Shown here piece by piece: positions 28,017-38,226 of a DNA stretch of 64,000 nt. The translations under genes and the position numbers were made by a program. Below the pieces are notes generated by a model that saw only the letters and a list, made by a program, of their open reading frames with translations, did no database searches and was not told where the DNA came from. The stretch comes from Acinetobacter albensis (lineage in GTDB: Bacteria; Pseudomonadota; Gammaproteobacteria; Pseudomonadales; Moraxellaceae), in NCBI RefSeq assembly GCF_900095025.1, contig NZ_FMBK01000002.1, positions 124,001 to 188,000 of the forward strand, in the 5' to 3' direction. Position 1 is the stretch's first letter; each line of letters begins with the position of its first letter.

Positions 28017-29207
28017 ATGAAGCAGAAATTTAATAAAACGGCTCTCACCATCTTATGTTCATCTATGTTGTTTTTAACGGCATGTGGTAGTGGTGATGGT
28101 GACTCGATTTTTAGCTCGGATAAAAAAACTTTCAATGTAGATGCAGACGTTAAAAGTCTGGTGAATGTACATGATGTATTTACCTATACCATGCCAAGTG
28201 TGAATAATCGGGATATTCAAGCGACAACTTTGGTCTTTACCCCAAAAGGTACACCGCCAGTAGGAGGATGGCCAGTGGTGGTTTGGGCACATGGAACAAC
28301 GGGTGCTGCCGACCAATGTGCGCCGTCTAGAAATGCTTTAGATGGTTTGGAAAAAGGTTTGATTTTGGCTTTAATTCAAAAAGGGTATGCTGTCGTCGCA
28401 CCAGATTATGAAGGTCTGGGAAATAACAATGTTGCTCATCCTTACTTAAACTTGACCAGTGCAGCGCAATCTATTTTATTTGCTGTATTAGAAGTCAATA
28501 AAAAGTATGACAACTTATCCAAAGACTGGAGTGTGATTGGTTGGTCTCAAGGTGGCCATGCGGCATTGGCAGCAGCAGAATTTAACAAGGCCTTAGTGGG
28601 TTATAACTTTAAAGGCACTGTCGCGATTGCACCTGCTTCCTATTTGGCTGAAACTTTAGATTTAGGTATGGCTGTTGCAAATAAAACAGCGACTGATGGA
28701 GATGTGCCTAAAGCAATATCAATTGGTGCAACTTTATATACCTATGCGGCTATTGTCAGTTCTGGTATAAAAGCAGAAAAAACCAGTTTTAATTATAATC
28801 AGGCATTTTTAGATACAAAAGTTCCAATTGCTCAGCAAGCAGAAACTTTATGTTCACCTGAATTAGGACAAGTATTTGGGAATGACATTCAAACTACTGT
28901 AACTGATAGTGGGAGATATAGTGATTACAAAGCTTTACAGGCAAATTTTAAAACTGATCCAGATATTGCCAAGTATTTAAATAATAGTATTCCTGCGCAG
29001 ACTAAACTGGATCAACCTGTTTATATTTATCAAGGTAAAGCAGATACCACTGTTCCTTACCCAATTACTGAGAAGCTCGTCGGTAAAATGTTAAGTGTAA
29101 ATACAGATGTTGAATTAATTCTCAAAGAAGACCAAACACATAGTGAAGTTGTTTCTAAAAATATCCCTGAATTGGCCCGTACTGTCGATATGTTAATGAA
29201 AGAATAA
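28017..29207 (+). CDS. secretory-lipase-type alpha/beta hydrolase lipoprotein
   Basis: A 396-residue exported lipoprotein. The signal peptide ends in a lipobox LTAC (Cys near 23). The alpha/beta-hydrolase nucleophile elbow GWSQGGHAA is near 180, with a candidate Asp in QGKADTTVP and His in EDQTHSEV near the C-terminus. VVWAHGTTGAADQCAPS resembles the oxyanion segment of secretory lipases (LIP family). It probably acts on esters or lipids at the cell surface or in the periplasm; the substrate is unknown. It is flanked by terminators, so it is a single-gene unit. Confidence 0.85.
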   Translation: MKQKFNKTALTILCSSMLFLTACGSGDGDSIFSSDKKTFNVDADVKSLVNVHDVFTYTMPSVNNRDIQATTLVFTPKGTPPVGGWPVVVWAHGTTGAADQCAPSRNALDGLEKGLILALIQKGYAVVAPDYEGLGNNNVAHPYLNLTSAAQSILFAVLEVNKKYDNLSKDWSVIGWSQGGHAALAAAEFNKALVGYNFKGTVAIAPASYLAETLDLGMAVANKTATDGDVPKAISIGATLYTYAAIVSSGIKAEKTSFNYNQAFLDTKVPIAQQAETLCSPELGQVFGNDIQTTVTDSGRYSDYKALQANFKTDPDIAKYLNNSIPAQTKLDQPVYIYQGKADTTVPYPITEKLVGKMLSVNTDVELILKEDQTHSEVVSKNIPELARTVDMLMKE

Positions 29208-29212
29208 AATAG

Positions 29213-29233
29213 AGGGAGCCATCAAGGCTCCCT
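29213..29233 (+). terminator. terminator of the lipoprotein hydrolase
   Basis: AGGGAGCC/GGCTCCCT with a 5-base loop followed by a T-run, 5 bases after the stop. Confidence 0.9.
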
Positions 29234-29573
29234 TTTTGAATAAATATCTTTGTGCAATTTTAGAATGGAGGAGATTACAGGGTAATTCACTATGCAATGA
29301 TCTACTTTATGCAGCATTGAGTTTCTAAATGTACCTGCTATCACTTTATTTTAAAAATCATTCCTTGCAGAGAGGATATGGTTAAAAATTCAAAAAAGGC
29401 TATATAAATTTATATTCTAAATTTATTTATGCACGTGTTCAGCTCATCTAAGTCTAGCAATCAGTATTGAAAGGCAATCTGTTTGGCACTGCTTTAGATT
29501 TTGAATGTGAGTAATAAGTTAAAAGGAGAGTCGCCGATCTTCTGTATAGAAAACTGAATATTACCTAATTCGA
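29234..29573. other. 340-bp gap between convergent genes
   Basis: No gene, tRNA or clear terminator for the minus-strand PepSY gene was found here. Confidence 0.5.
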
Positions 29574-30905
29574 TTAACGTTTATATTTCGCAGTAATATT
29601 GCGAAAAAGAATCGCAATTAAAGCAATCAATAGGCTGAACCCGAATACAGGAAGCAATATTCCTATCACAATCATAACCGTCACGAGCTTAATTCGCTGT
29701 GAAATACCATTTTGAGTCCAAATTATGATTGCTTGATCCGCAAATTGTAGAATTGCTTGTTTTAAATTTGTCCTTTTGTACATGGAAAAATATGCATAAA
29801 AAATCATGATACAGAGTGCAATTGAGTAGATGATGAGAATCAGTTGATTGATCCAGCCAAATAAAATACCGATATGTGCATCGACTCCCCATCGGGTCAA
29901 TTTTGCAATGAGTGGGTAATCTTTAAAGTAAAGTTGATCAATGACTTGGTGATTTTGAACATCTATTGCAATGCTGTCAGCTTGTGTTGGCCAATGACGT
30001 TGAATTTCAGAAACACTCCAAGCTTGATACTCTTCTGACGGTGGTTTGATTTGTATTTGAGCTGCATCTAGACCATGTTCTCGAGCGAGACCTAAAGCAA
30101 TATCAAAATCGTGAGAAGAGGTTGGCGTGACATGCTGGTGCTGAACTACTGTATGATCTTCATGATGCATTATCTCAGCTGATGGTATTCTTTCTTTAAG
30201 AGATGTCTCTAAAACGGGCGTTTGCCAACTCAGCGTTTGTCGAAGTATACCGATATTTTTGCCTGCCCATTCTGACCAGGTTAAACCCGTAATTGAAATA
30301 AAAAGTAAGAGTGGAAACAGCACTAAGCCAATGCTGCTATGTTTTTGAATGGGTTTGTTATAAATGTTTTTGGCTATTTTACGACGTTTATACCATTGAT
30401 AAACACCCGTAAAAATTAAAACAGCCAACCAACTTGCTGCTAATTCACTATAAAAACGTCCCCAACTGCCTAGCAATAAATCACGATGTAGATGATCGAG
30501 TGTTGTTCGAAATGGTAATAAGCCACTCGTCCCATAGACAGCTAATTGCCCCTTAATCTCAAGTGTATATGGATCAATAAAGAGAGCTTCATTTTGTTGC
30601 TCTAGATATGGATCGGAGAAAATAACGCGTGTAGTCTGATTAGGCGCGGGTGCTGGACGAATTTCGGTAATTCGTGCACTCGGTGATAGGGCGTGTTTAG
30701 CTGTTTCAATTTGTTGGCTGAGAGGTCGTATTTTTGAATGGCTTTCCTGAGTGTATAAGACATCACGATAAATGAATTGTTCTATTTGAGGCGTGGCTGC
30801 ATAAAAAAGCCCGGTGAGGGCAGCAATAAAAATAAAAGGAGCAATAAAAATTCCCGCATATACATGTAATAAACGGAAGAATGTTTGCCAGAATTTAAAG
30901 TTCAT
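29574..30905 (-). CDS. PepSY-associated transmembrane protein (PiuB-like)
   Basis: A 443-residue inner-membrane protein with four to five strong transmembrane helices. It opens with WQTFFRLLHVYAGIFIAPFIF, typical of the PepSY_TM family, and has large periplasmic segments between helices (about 45-140 and 210-340) rich in His near HHEDHTVVQHQH. Relatives such as PiuB and YcfU-type proteins are found with TonB receptors and act in iron uptake or as ferric reductases with haem. Two siderophore receptors lie upstream on the same strand, although two other genes stand between. Confidence 0.85.
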   Translation of the reverse strand: MNFKFWQTFFRLLHVYAGIFIAPFIFIAALTGLFYAATPQIEQFIYRDVLYTQESHSKIRPLSQQIETAKHALSPSARITEIRPAPAPNQTTRVIFSDPYLEQQNEALFIDPYTLEIKGQLAVYGTSGLLPFRTTLDHLHRDLLLGSWGRFYSELAASWLAVLIFTGVYQWYKRRKIAKNIYNKPIQKHSSIGLVLFPLLLFISITGLTWSEWAGKNIGILRQTLSWQTPVLETSLKERIPSAEIMHHEDHTVVQHQHVTPTSSHDFDIALGLAREHGLDAAQIQIKPPSEEYQAWSVSEIQRHWPTQADSIAIDVQNHQVIDQLYFKDYPLIAKLTRWGVDAHIGILFGWINQLILIIYSIALCIMIFYAYFSMYKRTNLKQAILQFADQAIIIWTQNGISQRIKLVTVMIVIGILLPVFGFSLLIALIAILFRNITAKYKR

Positions 30906-31022
30906 TTTTTAATGCAACGCCATGTTTAGTTAAATAAACTCAGTGAATGTAAAGAGAAATACAGCCATCTCAGTTGAATAAAGTTGAAAGTGAAAGGGCA
31001 CTACTCAGACCCTTTACATACT

Positions 31023-32351
31023 TTATAGAGGATGATGAACCTTTATTTTATTGCTATATCGACTATAGAAAAAAATCACTAAGCCTATTACATATAAACA
31101 GCCTGAGAGTAGCAAGAGTGAAATGCCAGCAGCATAGAGTAACCAAGAGGCATAAATCACAGCAACCAGAGCAATCGAGATATGTTTAGCGCGTTTATTT
31201 TTCCATGATTCTTTTAAATAAAAAGCTGAAACTAGAAAATAAGGCAATAAAATCATAACAGAAGAAATTAACAATAATTGAGTATAATTTTTGTCGAAAA
31301 AGCATACTGCAATCAATGAAATTTGAACCACGATTGATGTTAACCACAATGATGCAATGGGGACATTATTTTGATTGGTTTTCAAAAAAATCTGAGGAAA
31401 TGCTTTATTTTTTGCAGCGAGAAATGGGATTTCTGTGGCAAAAAGTGTCCAGCTCAAATAAGAAGAACTGACTGAAATAATTAGTCCTAGAGTAATAATA
31501 ATTGTACCGGGTAAGCCAATCAGCTGTTCTAAAATGGTGGCCATTGAAGGATTATGCATACTCGCTATTTCTGGGCGGCTCGTCACCCCATAAGATAGAA
31601 CCGTTACCAGAACGTAGAAACTCAATGCCAGTAATACGCCCAGTACCGTAGCAAGGCCAATATCATTTCGATTTTTTGCACGAGAAGATAAAACGACAGC
31701 ACCTTCAATCCCTGTGAAAACCCAAAGGGTAATCAGCATTAGATTTCTAACTTGTTCCCAGACAGGCACTTGCAATGAAAAATCAAAATAATTGAGTTTA
31801 AAAAGATCGAGTTTAAAGGCGAGGAAGGTAAAGACAATAAAGATGACGATGGGAACGATTTTGGCTATGGTCGCGATTAAATTGACCAATGAGGCTTCTT
31901 TAATTCCTCGACTGACTAACCAATGAATCATCCAGACAAAAATGGAAGAGCCAATCAGTGCATAGAGTGTATTTCCATCACCAAAATAAACATGATCAGG
32001 TCTATCTGTGAACATACCTATACCAGAGAAAGCAATCACGACATAGCCGACAATACCAATGGTGGTACACAGCCAGTAGCCCCAGGCAGAACAAAAGCCA
32101 ATAAGTTCACCGAAACCTTCACGTGCATAATTATAAATACCGCCGTCTAGGTCTGGCCGCTGCCGAGTTAAATAGAGTAGTGCAAAGGCCAGAAATAGAA
32201 TTCCAACACCTGTAATTAGCCAAGCGATTAATAAAGCTTGGCCATTGGCGACAAAAGCCATGTTTTGAGGAAGGCTGAATACGCCAGAACCGACCATTGA
32301 ACTGAAAACGAGGGCTGTTAAAGAAAGTAAGCCAATTTTAGTGGTAGACAT
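31023..32351 (-). CDS. amino-acid permease, APC family (basic amino-acid/antiporter type)
   Basis: A 442-residue inner-membrane carrier with about 12 helices. The N-terminal FSSMVGSGVFSLPQNMA (about 16-32) is the glycine-rich helix 1 of APC transporters. The overall pattern resembles the APA subgroup that includes arginine/ornithine antiporters. The mmuM gene lies 9 bases upstream in the same direction, so it may carry S-methylmethionine or a related substrate. E. coli pairs MmuP with MmuM in the same way, but the true specificity is not readable here. Confidence 0.85.
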   Translation of the reverse strand: MSTTKIGLLSLTALVFSSMVGSGVFSLPQNMAFVANGQALLIAWLITGVGILFLAFALLYLTRQRPDLDGGIYNYAREGFGELIGFCSAWGYWLCTTIGIVGYVVIAFSGIGMFTDRPDHVYFGDGNTLYALIGSSIFVWMIHWLVSRGIKEASLVNLIATIAKIVPIVIFIVFTFLAFKLDLFKLNYFDFSLQVPVWEQVRNLMLITLWVFTGIEGAVVLSSRAKNRNDIGLATVLGVLLALSFYVLVTVLSYGVTSRPEIASMHNPSMATILEQLIGLPGTIIITLGLIISVSSSYLSWTLFATEIPFLAAKNKAFPQIFLKTNQNNVPIASLWLTSIVVQISLIAVCFFDKNYTQLLLISSVMILLPYFLVSAFYLKESWKNKRAKHISIALVAVIYASWLLYAAGISLLLLSGCLYVIGLVIFFYSRYSNKIKVHHPL

Positions 32352-32360
32352 GAGTGAAAC

Positions 32361-33248
32361 TTACTGCTTGAAAAATTTTGAAAGTGCTGAAATATGTTCT
32401 GGGCCTATTCCACAACAGCCACCAATCAATGAGGCACCTGCTGCTTGCCATTCTTGAGCAAATTTTAAATATAAATCAGGATCTAAATCGGCACGTACTT
32501 CATCTAAGCCATCATTTGCCGTGGCTTCACTGTTTTGTGGTGGAAATGCATTGGCATAAGCACCAATTTGAACATGTTCTGGCAAAAGTTTTTTAATTTC
32601 TAAGATCGCTTGTAAAATAACTTCAGGCTGACAACAGTTAAACAGCACGGCATGAGCATTTAAACGCTTCAGCAATTCAGCCACTTGCTCAATACTTTCT
32701 CCAGAACGTAAAAGCGGTTTTTCTTGATGAATTTCATCTTGTAGAGTAAAAGAAACCCAAAACTCACGACCATCATCAGGCAACAAGGCATGTACTGTTT
32801 CAACTTCTGCTATACATGATTGTGTTTCGGCAAGCCAGAAATCAACCTGTGGAGAAAGTGTTTCTATAATTGGGATTGCTAATTGTTTAGCTTCATCTGC
32901 TTGAAATAAATCAGCACGATAAGAACCAAAAAGGGGCGGTAAACAACCTGCAATGAGAACTTTTTGGCCACTTTCTGTAACGGCCAATTTGGCTTGGTTT
33001 ATAGCAACTTGGACTAAATCTTTAACTTCTTTGTCAAAGCGGTCTTGACCAATATGAAATGGAACCACAGCATAATTGTTGGTGGTAATGACTTCAGCAC
33101 CCGCTCGAATAAAATCTAAATGAACTTCTTTTATAATATCAGGTGCTTCGGTTAATGCTAAAGCAGACCACTCAGGTTGACGAAAAGGTGCGCCTCTACG
33201 TGCAAGTTCTCGACCAAAACCACCATCTAAAATTTTCATAAAGCTCAA
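32361..33248 (-). CDS. mmuM: homocysteine S-methyltransferase
   Basis: Transfers a methyl group from S-methylmethionine (or S-adenosylmethionine) to homocysteine to form methionine. It has 295 residues. The zinc-binding cysteines are seen in LFNCCQPE (near 205) and GGCCGIGPEHI near the C-terminus, and the N-terminal ILDGGFGRELARRG is typical. The start could be ATG at 33248 or three codons later. It is paired with an amino-acid permease. Confidence 0.92.
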   Translation of the reverse strand: MSFMKILDGGFGRELARRGAPFRQPEWSALALTEAPDIIKEVHLDFIRAGAEVITTNNYAVVPFHIGQDRFDKEVKDLVQVAINQAKLAVTESGQKVLIAGCLPPLFGSYRADLFQADEAKQLAIPIIETLSPQVDFWLAETQSCIAEVETVHALLPDDGREFWVSFTLQDEIHQEKPLLRSGESIEQVAELLKRLNAHAVLFNCCQPEVILQAILEIKKLLPEHVQIGAYANAFPPQNSEATANDGLDEVRADLDPDLYLKFAQEWQAAGASLIGGCCGIGPEHISALSKFFKQ

Positions 33249-33665
33249 TCATATTCATTCTTAAGGCGGTGATTATAATAGAACTGTATTCAGTGTTGAG
33301 GATTAAAAAGACCAGATCTTCTTATATCTTTTGCACTTAAAATTGATAAGTCACTGAAATGAATCTTTTGAAAATTGAGAGCTAAGAAAAATCATGGGTT
33401 GTTAGGTTAAAAATAAAGTCGATGAATCACAGTAAAAATGATTTTATTGATAGGAATGCCAAATAGAATATAAGTATTTAATTTATATTAATTTTTATAA
33501 AAATAATTGAATGAAAATACAGAGAAATAAAAAGTAGCCTGACCAAATTAAGTCATGCTGAAATTGCACAACTTCTTTAGGAAATCTACATATAGACAAA
33601 TTGCCCATATGTAGAATCGATTATTCTTTGGTCGTTAAGAAAAATAGAGGAAAGACGGAACTTTA
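33249..33665. other. 417-bp gap between mmuM and a TonB receptor gene
   Basis: AT-rich, with no gene. A 9-base inverted repeat TCTACATAT/ATATGTAGA (33585-33593, 33607-33615) lies after the receptor gene's stop on the minus strand but lacks a good T-run. Confidence 0.45.
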
Positions 33666-35771
33666 TTAATACTTAAACTTTACTGCAAAATTTACCTGAC
33701 GTGGATTACCAAAGGCGACAACACGATTATCGATCACACCTGAGTAATAGTTTTTATCAAACAGATTACGAATGGATAACTGCGCTCCCCAATGTTCCGT
33801 ATCATAGCCAGCAGCTGCGTTGTAAATGGTATAAGCAGGTAATTCCACATTTAAACCTGCTAACTCAGTTGCACTTGCACCGGTAATGCCAGCACCTACA
33901 TACCAACCTAAAACACCTTGGGGGCGATAGCGTGTCATCAAACTGTATGTATGCTCAGGTGTATTTTCAAGACGTTCACCAATAGCTGTTAGTTCAGTAC
34001 TCTTGGTGGTTTTTGAATCATAGGTGTAGGCATAGGCAACAGAACTCGTCCAGCGATCACTTAGCGCTGCATTCACTTCAGCTTCAATTCCTCGAGTCGT
34101 TTGCTCGCCTTCAGTAATTTGATAGTTTATATCCGTTGGATCATTCACTAAAACATTCTGACGACGTAGGTCGAACCATGAAAGTGCTCCTTGTATTTGT
34201 TGATCTGCACTTTGAAACTTCATGCCTATTTCATATTGTTTGCCTTTTTCAGGTTCGAACAAAGCATCGTTTTTATCTGTACCAATATTTGGAATAAAAG
34301 AAGTAGCATAACTGATATAGGGTGCGACGAATTGATTCGCTAGATACATAACAGATGCATTGCCAGTAAAAGCTTGATCATCTTGCGGATCAGTTTTTGT
34401 TCCTTTTAACACATTTTCTGAAGATGATTTTGCCCAATCATATCGCCCCGACAAGTTTATAATCCATTGATCACCCAAATCTATCCGATTCCGGGCATAA
34501 AGACCCATATCTTGCAGCTCGGTAATACTATGACTATTCAAACTTAAAGCTGTGATACAACCTTGATTGTAGTGAGGCTGAAAAGGATTAATACTAGCAA
34601 AGTTACAACGGTCAGCAAGAGTTTCACGCTTCTCTTGCATGACATCCAAACCCAACAGTAATTCATGTGTGGTTTGACCAAATTGAAAGGTTTTTTGTAA
34701 ATTCTGATCAATTGTGTAGTTGGTATAATCCCAATCTTGAACTTCCAAACGACGTTTTACGGCTGTTTCGGTTCCACCCGCTTGTAAGGAAATGAAGCCG
34801 CCATTCATCTCTGTTTTTTGCACGGCTGCATTTTGTCGAAATACGAGCTCATTGCCAAAATCATACTTAAAATTCCAACCCGCACGATATACATCAGCTT
34901 TATAAGGATCAGATGCAGGGTCACCACTAAAAAAAGAAGAATCGATTTTCCCTAAGGAGCTTGGAAGTAATGTGCCGACTAACGGTGCACCTTGATAGCG
35001 TTGATATTCACGGTGTTGATAGCTTGCGATAACAGACAGATCGGCATGTTCCCCTAAATCAAAATTGTAAGTGGGGGAAATGTACAGGTTTTTGAAATAC
35101 ACATAATCCACAGGATCATCTTGATCTGCATAACGTCCACTCAAGCGGAATGCACCTTTTTCAGTATTCTGAGGTGCATAATTCAAATCAAAGGTGGCTT
35201 GTTTGAAATCATAACTGCCATAGCTTAAATCAGTACGCGAAAAATTTTCTGCTTCTGGCCGTTTCGTGACTAAGTTTACCAAACCACCAGGCGCAACTTG
35301 CCCAAAGTTTACAGATGCAGGGCCTTTCAGTACTTGTACTTGATCAATACCTGATAAATCAACAGCAACCGCAGACCGAGCAGATGTTCTAAGTCCATCA
35401 ATGAAAATTTGATTATTTGCACTTTGCCCGCGAATATTAAAATCATCCCAACCACGACGTCCACGTTGGCCAGACACCACACCAGCTATGCCATTAATGG
35501 CTTCGGCTAAGGTTGTTGCTTGCTTCTGATCTAGTTGTTCACGAGTAACTACACTGACAGCTTGCGCTGTCTCAAATAGTGGAGCATCAGATTTGAGTAG
35601 AGATGCTGCATTTTGAGCCACATAGGGATGATCTATTTTCTGCGCTTGTATACTAATAGTCGGAAGTATAGAGGAGTCAGTGTCACTTTGATTTGAATCA
35701 GATTGTGCATAGGTTGCCGTGACAATAAATGGGAGAATAGCAAGTGCAAGAAGCGATTTTCTATAGAACAT
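33666..35771 (-). CDS. TonB-dependent siderophore receptor 1
   Basis: A 701-residue outer-membrane receptor. A signal peptide (about 1-22, ending ATYAQ) is followed by a TonB-box/plug region with LPTISIQAQ and the plug-domain signature AINGIAGVVSGQRGRRGWDD (about 90-110), a 22-strand-type barrel, and a C-terminal aromatic residue (…NFAVKFKY). It is similar in plan to ferric-hydroxamate or catecholate receptors. Ligand unknown. A candidate Fur box lies 22-40 bases before the start. Confidence 0.92.
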   Translation of the reverse strand: MFYRKSLLALAILPFIVTATYAQSDSNQSDTDSSILPTISIQAQKIDHPYVAQNAASLLKSDAPLFETAQAVSVVTREQLDQKQATTLAEAINGIAGVVSGQRGRRGWDDFNIRGQSANNQIFIDGLRTSARSAVAVDLSGIDQVQVLKGPASVNFGQVAPGGLVNLVTKRPEAENFSRTDLSYGSYDFKQATFDLNYAPQNTEKGAFRLSGRYADQDDPVDYVYFKNLYISPTYNFDLGEHADLSVIASYQHREYQRYQGAPLVGTLLPSSLGKIDSSFFSGDPASDPYKADVYRAGWNFKYDFGNELVFRQNAAVQKTEMNGGFISLQAGGTETAVKRRLEVQDWDYTNYTIDQNLQKTFQFGQTTHELLLGLDVMQEKRETLADRCNFASINPFQPHYNQGCITALSLNSHSITELQDMGLYARNRIDLGDQWIINLSGRYDWAKSSSENVLKGTKTDPQDDQAFTGNASVMYLANQFVAPYISYATSFIPNIGTDKNDALFEPEKGKQYEIGMKFQSADQQIQGALSWFDLRRQNVLVNDPTDINYQITEGEQTTRGIEAEVNAALSDRWTSSVAYAYTYDSKTTKSTELTAIGERLENTPEHTYSLMTRYRPQGVLGWYVGAGITGASATELAGLNVELPAYTIYNAAAGYDTEHWGAQLSIRNLFDKNYYSGVIDNRVVAFGNPRQVNFAVKFKY

Positions 35772-35792
35772 GAATGTGGAAGCAAAATAAAT

Positions 35793-35811
35793 ATTAATGA
35801 GAATTGTAATT
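35793..35811 (-). promoter_or_regulatory. candidate Fur box
   Basis: ATTAATGAGAATTGTAATT matches the 19-base Fur consensus at 12 of 19 positions by my alignment and sits just upstream of the receptor gene. Confidence 0.4.
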
Positions 35812-35949
35812 GTTTTTATTTATAATTAAAACTGGGTTTTATTCATTTTTGGAATGAAAAATTGCAGGGAAACTCAAGCTTTAATATTGAAGAGTGTTAA
35901 AAATATTTTTGCACTGTTGAGTAACTGTATGACTACAACAGTGCCTTTT

Positions 35950-38040
35950 TTAAAATTTCAATTGTACAGAGAGGGATGCATTTAAAGGGTCACCGGGCTG
36001 TATCCAGAGATCACTATAGCTTGCAGTATAATAGGTTTCATCGAATAGATTATTTAAATGAAGTTGATAGCGTAATTGGTCATTTGGTGCATAGTAAGCA
36101 TTTAAATTAACCAAGGTATATTGAGGTAAATTAAATCCATTATCTGAACTATGTCCACTTCTTTCACCTACATAAATTGTAGTTGCACCTAAACCCAGTT
36201 GCGCGCCATCAGTTAAATACCATTCATAATTTGCACTTAAAGAACCGCTATTTTTAGGCACGTTACTGAGACGTGATCCTTGTGGAAGAATTTGATCTTT
36301 TTCAACTTGAGCATCTGTATAGCTGTAATTTGCGCGAATGGATAGTTGATCAGTCAGTTGTGTTTGTAAATCAAGTTCAATCCCTTGGCTAGAGACTTCA
36401 CCTGCTGTTATTTGGTGGTTGCTATCGCTTGGGTCTGTTGTCAGTACATTTTTCTTATTCATTTTGAATAAGGCTATACTGACTAGACTTTGCGAATTAA
36501 TCTGATATTTGCTTCCAATCTCATAACTATCCCCTTTTTCTGGAGCAAAGACTTGATTATATTTATCCATTCCACTGTTTAAGGCAAAAGATTGCCCGTA
36601 ATTGCTATAGACCGACCAGCTATCATTAATGCGATAATTTAGGCCAAATCGGGGACTAGTATGTTGAAGATTTTTACGGTGAGATGAGTCTAAACGTTTG
36701 TTGTGAAAATCTTGAGTTACATGATCAAAACGAGCTCCAAGCAAAACACTCCATTGATCATTTAAAAATAGTTGATCTTGAATGTTGAGGGAAAAATACT
36801 GCTGTTCTTCTTCTGTGTTGATGAATAATGGAAGTTCAGGTAAATATTTTCCATAGATAGGATTAAAAATATCAATCATATTTGGATTATCTAAACTATG
36901 ATTGCGCCGCAATTGAAGCTGTCGATAATCCATTCGCCCGATTTCAGAATTTAATAATATTTCATGTCGAGCCCAATCGTGTTGGACAGTACCTAGAAAT
37001 TCTGTCTGAAATAAAATGTCATCACTTTTATTGTCACGATAACGACGCTGCCGTTCTAAGGTCTTCCCATCGCTTTGAATTCGTCGTGGTTCACTCGAAA
37101 ATCCTTTGAGCTGAGTATCCTTAATACTCAATGCACTGTTTAACTTCCATGCATCGTTTATTTCATGTTTTAAATGAAGCTGATAAAAATTGTCTTTTTG
37201 TAGATGGTCACCGTCATTCGGTTCTCCTGTAAATGTTTTAGGAGACATCACAAACTGTTGTTGATAAGTGCTTATACCACGATCAAATGTACCGGTTTGA
37301 TGCGTAAATTCACTGTCAAAGTCAAGTTGTGTACGATCCGAAATTTTCCAGCTAAGCTGTGGTGAGAAAAACCAGCGTTTACTACTCACATGATCACGAA
37401 AGCTTTGATTATCTTCATGTGCTATAGCAAAACGATAGGCAAAATCATCGTTTATAGCATCAGTATGTTCAAAGCTGGTGCGGTATTTTTCTAAGCTATT
37501 CAGGCGCAGGTTAACCTCAGTTGATGGCTGCCATTGGGGTTTTTTGGTATTAATATTGAGCAGTCCACCTGCTTCACCACGACCGTACAATGATGCCATG
37601 GGACCTTTTAAGAAATCGAGAGATTCAATATTCACCATATCCCGAGGTGCACTTAAGCCGCGATTGACACTTAATCCATTTCGAATGATTTGAGCACCAA
37701 TATTAGGGTCGGTACCGAAACCTCGGAAAGAAAAGTTATCCCAAAAACCGCCTCCATAATTGGTTTGGCTATAAACACCACTGACTTGGCTGAGTGCATC
37801 ATCAATACGTTGTACATCTTGCTGTTTTAACGTTTCTTTAGAGATAAAACTTCGACTGAAAGGAACGTCGATAGCATCATGCTTAAACTTGGTCGATGCT
37901 GAACTGTTGACTAAACTGTCAGTAGAATATTGCGCTTCAATAACAAGGGTCGGAAGGGGGTTAGGAAGATCTGAAGTTTGGGCCCAAGCAAAATGTGAGA
38001 GTAACGTACATGAAGACAGTAAATAGAGTTTTGAAGACAT
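35950..38040 (-). CDS. TonB-dependent siderophore receptor 2
   Basis: A 696-residue outer-membrane receptor: signal peptide of about 20 residues (…SHFAWAQ), LPTLVIEAQ near the TonB-box position, plug domain with GFGTDPNIGAQIIRNGLSVNRG, beta-barrel, and terminal …LSVQLKF. It follows the same plan as receptor 1, and they are paralogues in adjacent position, but they differ in the plug and loops and probably take different ferric siderophores. No siderophore biosynthesis genes are in the window. Confidence 0.92.
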   Translation of the reverse strand: MSSKLYLLSSCTLLSHFAWAQTSDLPNPLPTLVIEAQYSTDSLVNSSASTKFKHDAIDVPFSRSFISKETLKQQDVQRIDDALSQVSGVYSQTNYGGGFWDNFSFRGFGTDPNIGAQIIRNGLSVNRGLSAPRDMVNIESLDFLKGPMASLYGRGEAGGLLNINTKKPQWQPSTEVNLRLNSLEKYRTSFEHTDAINDDFAYRFAIAHEDNQSFRDHVSSKRWFFSPQLSWKISDRTQLDFDSEFTHQTGTFDRGISTYQQQFVMSPKTFTGEPNDGDHLQKDNFYQLHLKHEINDAWKLNSALSIKDTQLKGFSSEPRRIQSDGKTLERQRRYRDNKSDDILFQTEFLGTVQHDWARHEILLNSEIGRMDYRQLQLRRNHSLDNPNMIDIFNPIYGKYLPELPLFINTEEEQQYFSLNIQDQLFLNDQWSVLLGARFDHVTQDFHNKRLDSSHRKNLQHTSPRFGLNYRINDSWSVYSNYGQSFALNSGMDKYNQVFAPEKGDSYEIGSKYQINSQSLVSIALFKMNKKNVLTTDPSDSNHQITAGEVSSQGIELDLQTQLTDQLSIRANYSYTDAQVEKDQILPQGSRLSNVPKNSGSLSANYEWYLTDGAQLGLGATTIYVGERSGHSSDNGFNLPQYTLVNLNAYYAPNDQLRYQLHLNNLFDETYYTASYSDLWIQPGDPLNASLSVQLKF

Positions 38041-38045
38041 GATTT

Positions 38046-38067
38046 ATAACATTAATTGAAATGTTAT
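38046..38067 (-). promoter_or_regulatory. inverted repeat upstream of receptor 2
   Basis: ATAACATT/AATGTTAT with a 6-base spacer, 6-27 bases before the receptor start. The core TAACATTAATT recurs before the next gene at 39411, so it may be a shared operator, possibly Fur-like. Confidence 0.4.
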
Positions 38068-38226
38068 AATATTACATATTAATTGTATTGATCTTGCAAG
38101 TCATTTAGAACCTAAATGAATAGAAATTTTTAAATAACTTATTTACTGTACTGATTTAATCAATTGAAATCAGTACAGTAAATGACTCAGATTCCGCTTT
38201 TATTATCTACAGAATATTATTTGATT

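Noticed and set aside
35911..35944. Terminator for receptor 2 (GCACTGTTG/CAACAGTGC)
   Set aside because: The T-run lies on the plus-strand side, whereas the gene is on the minus strand, and the loop is 16 bases.
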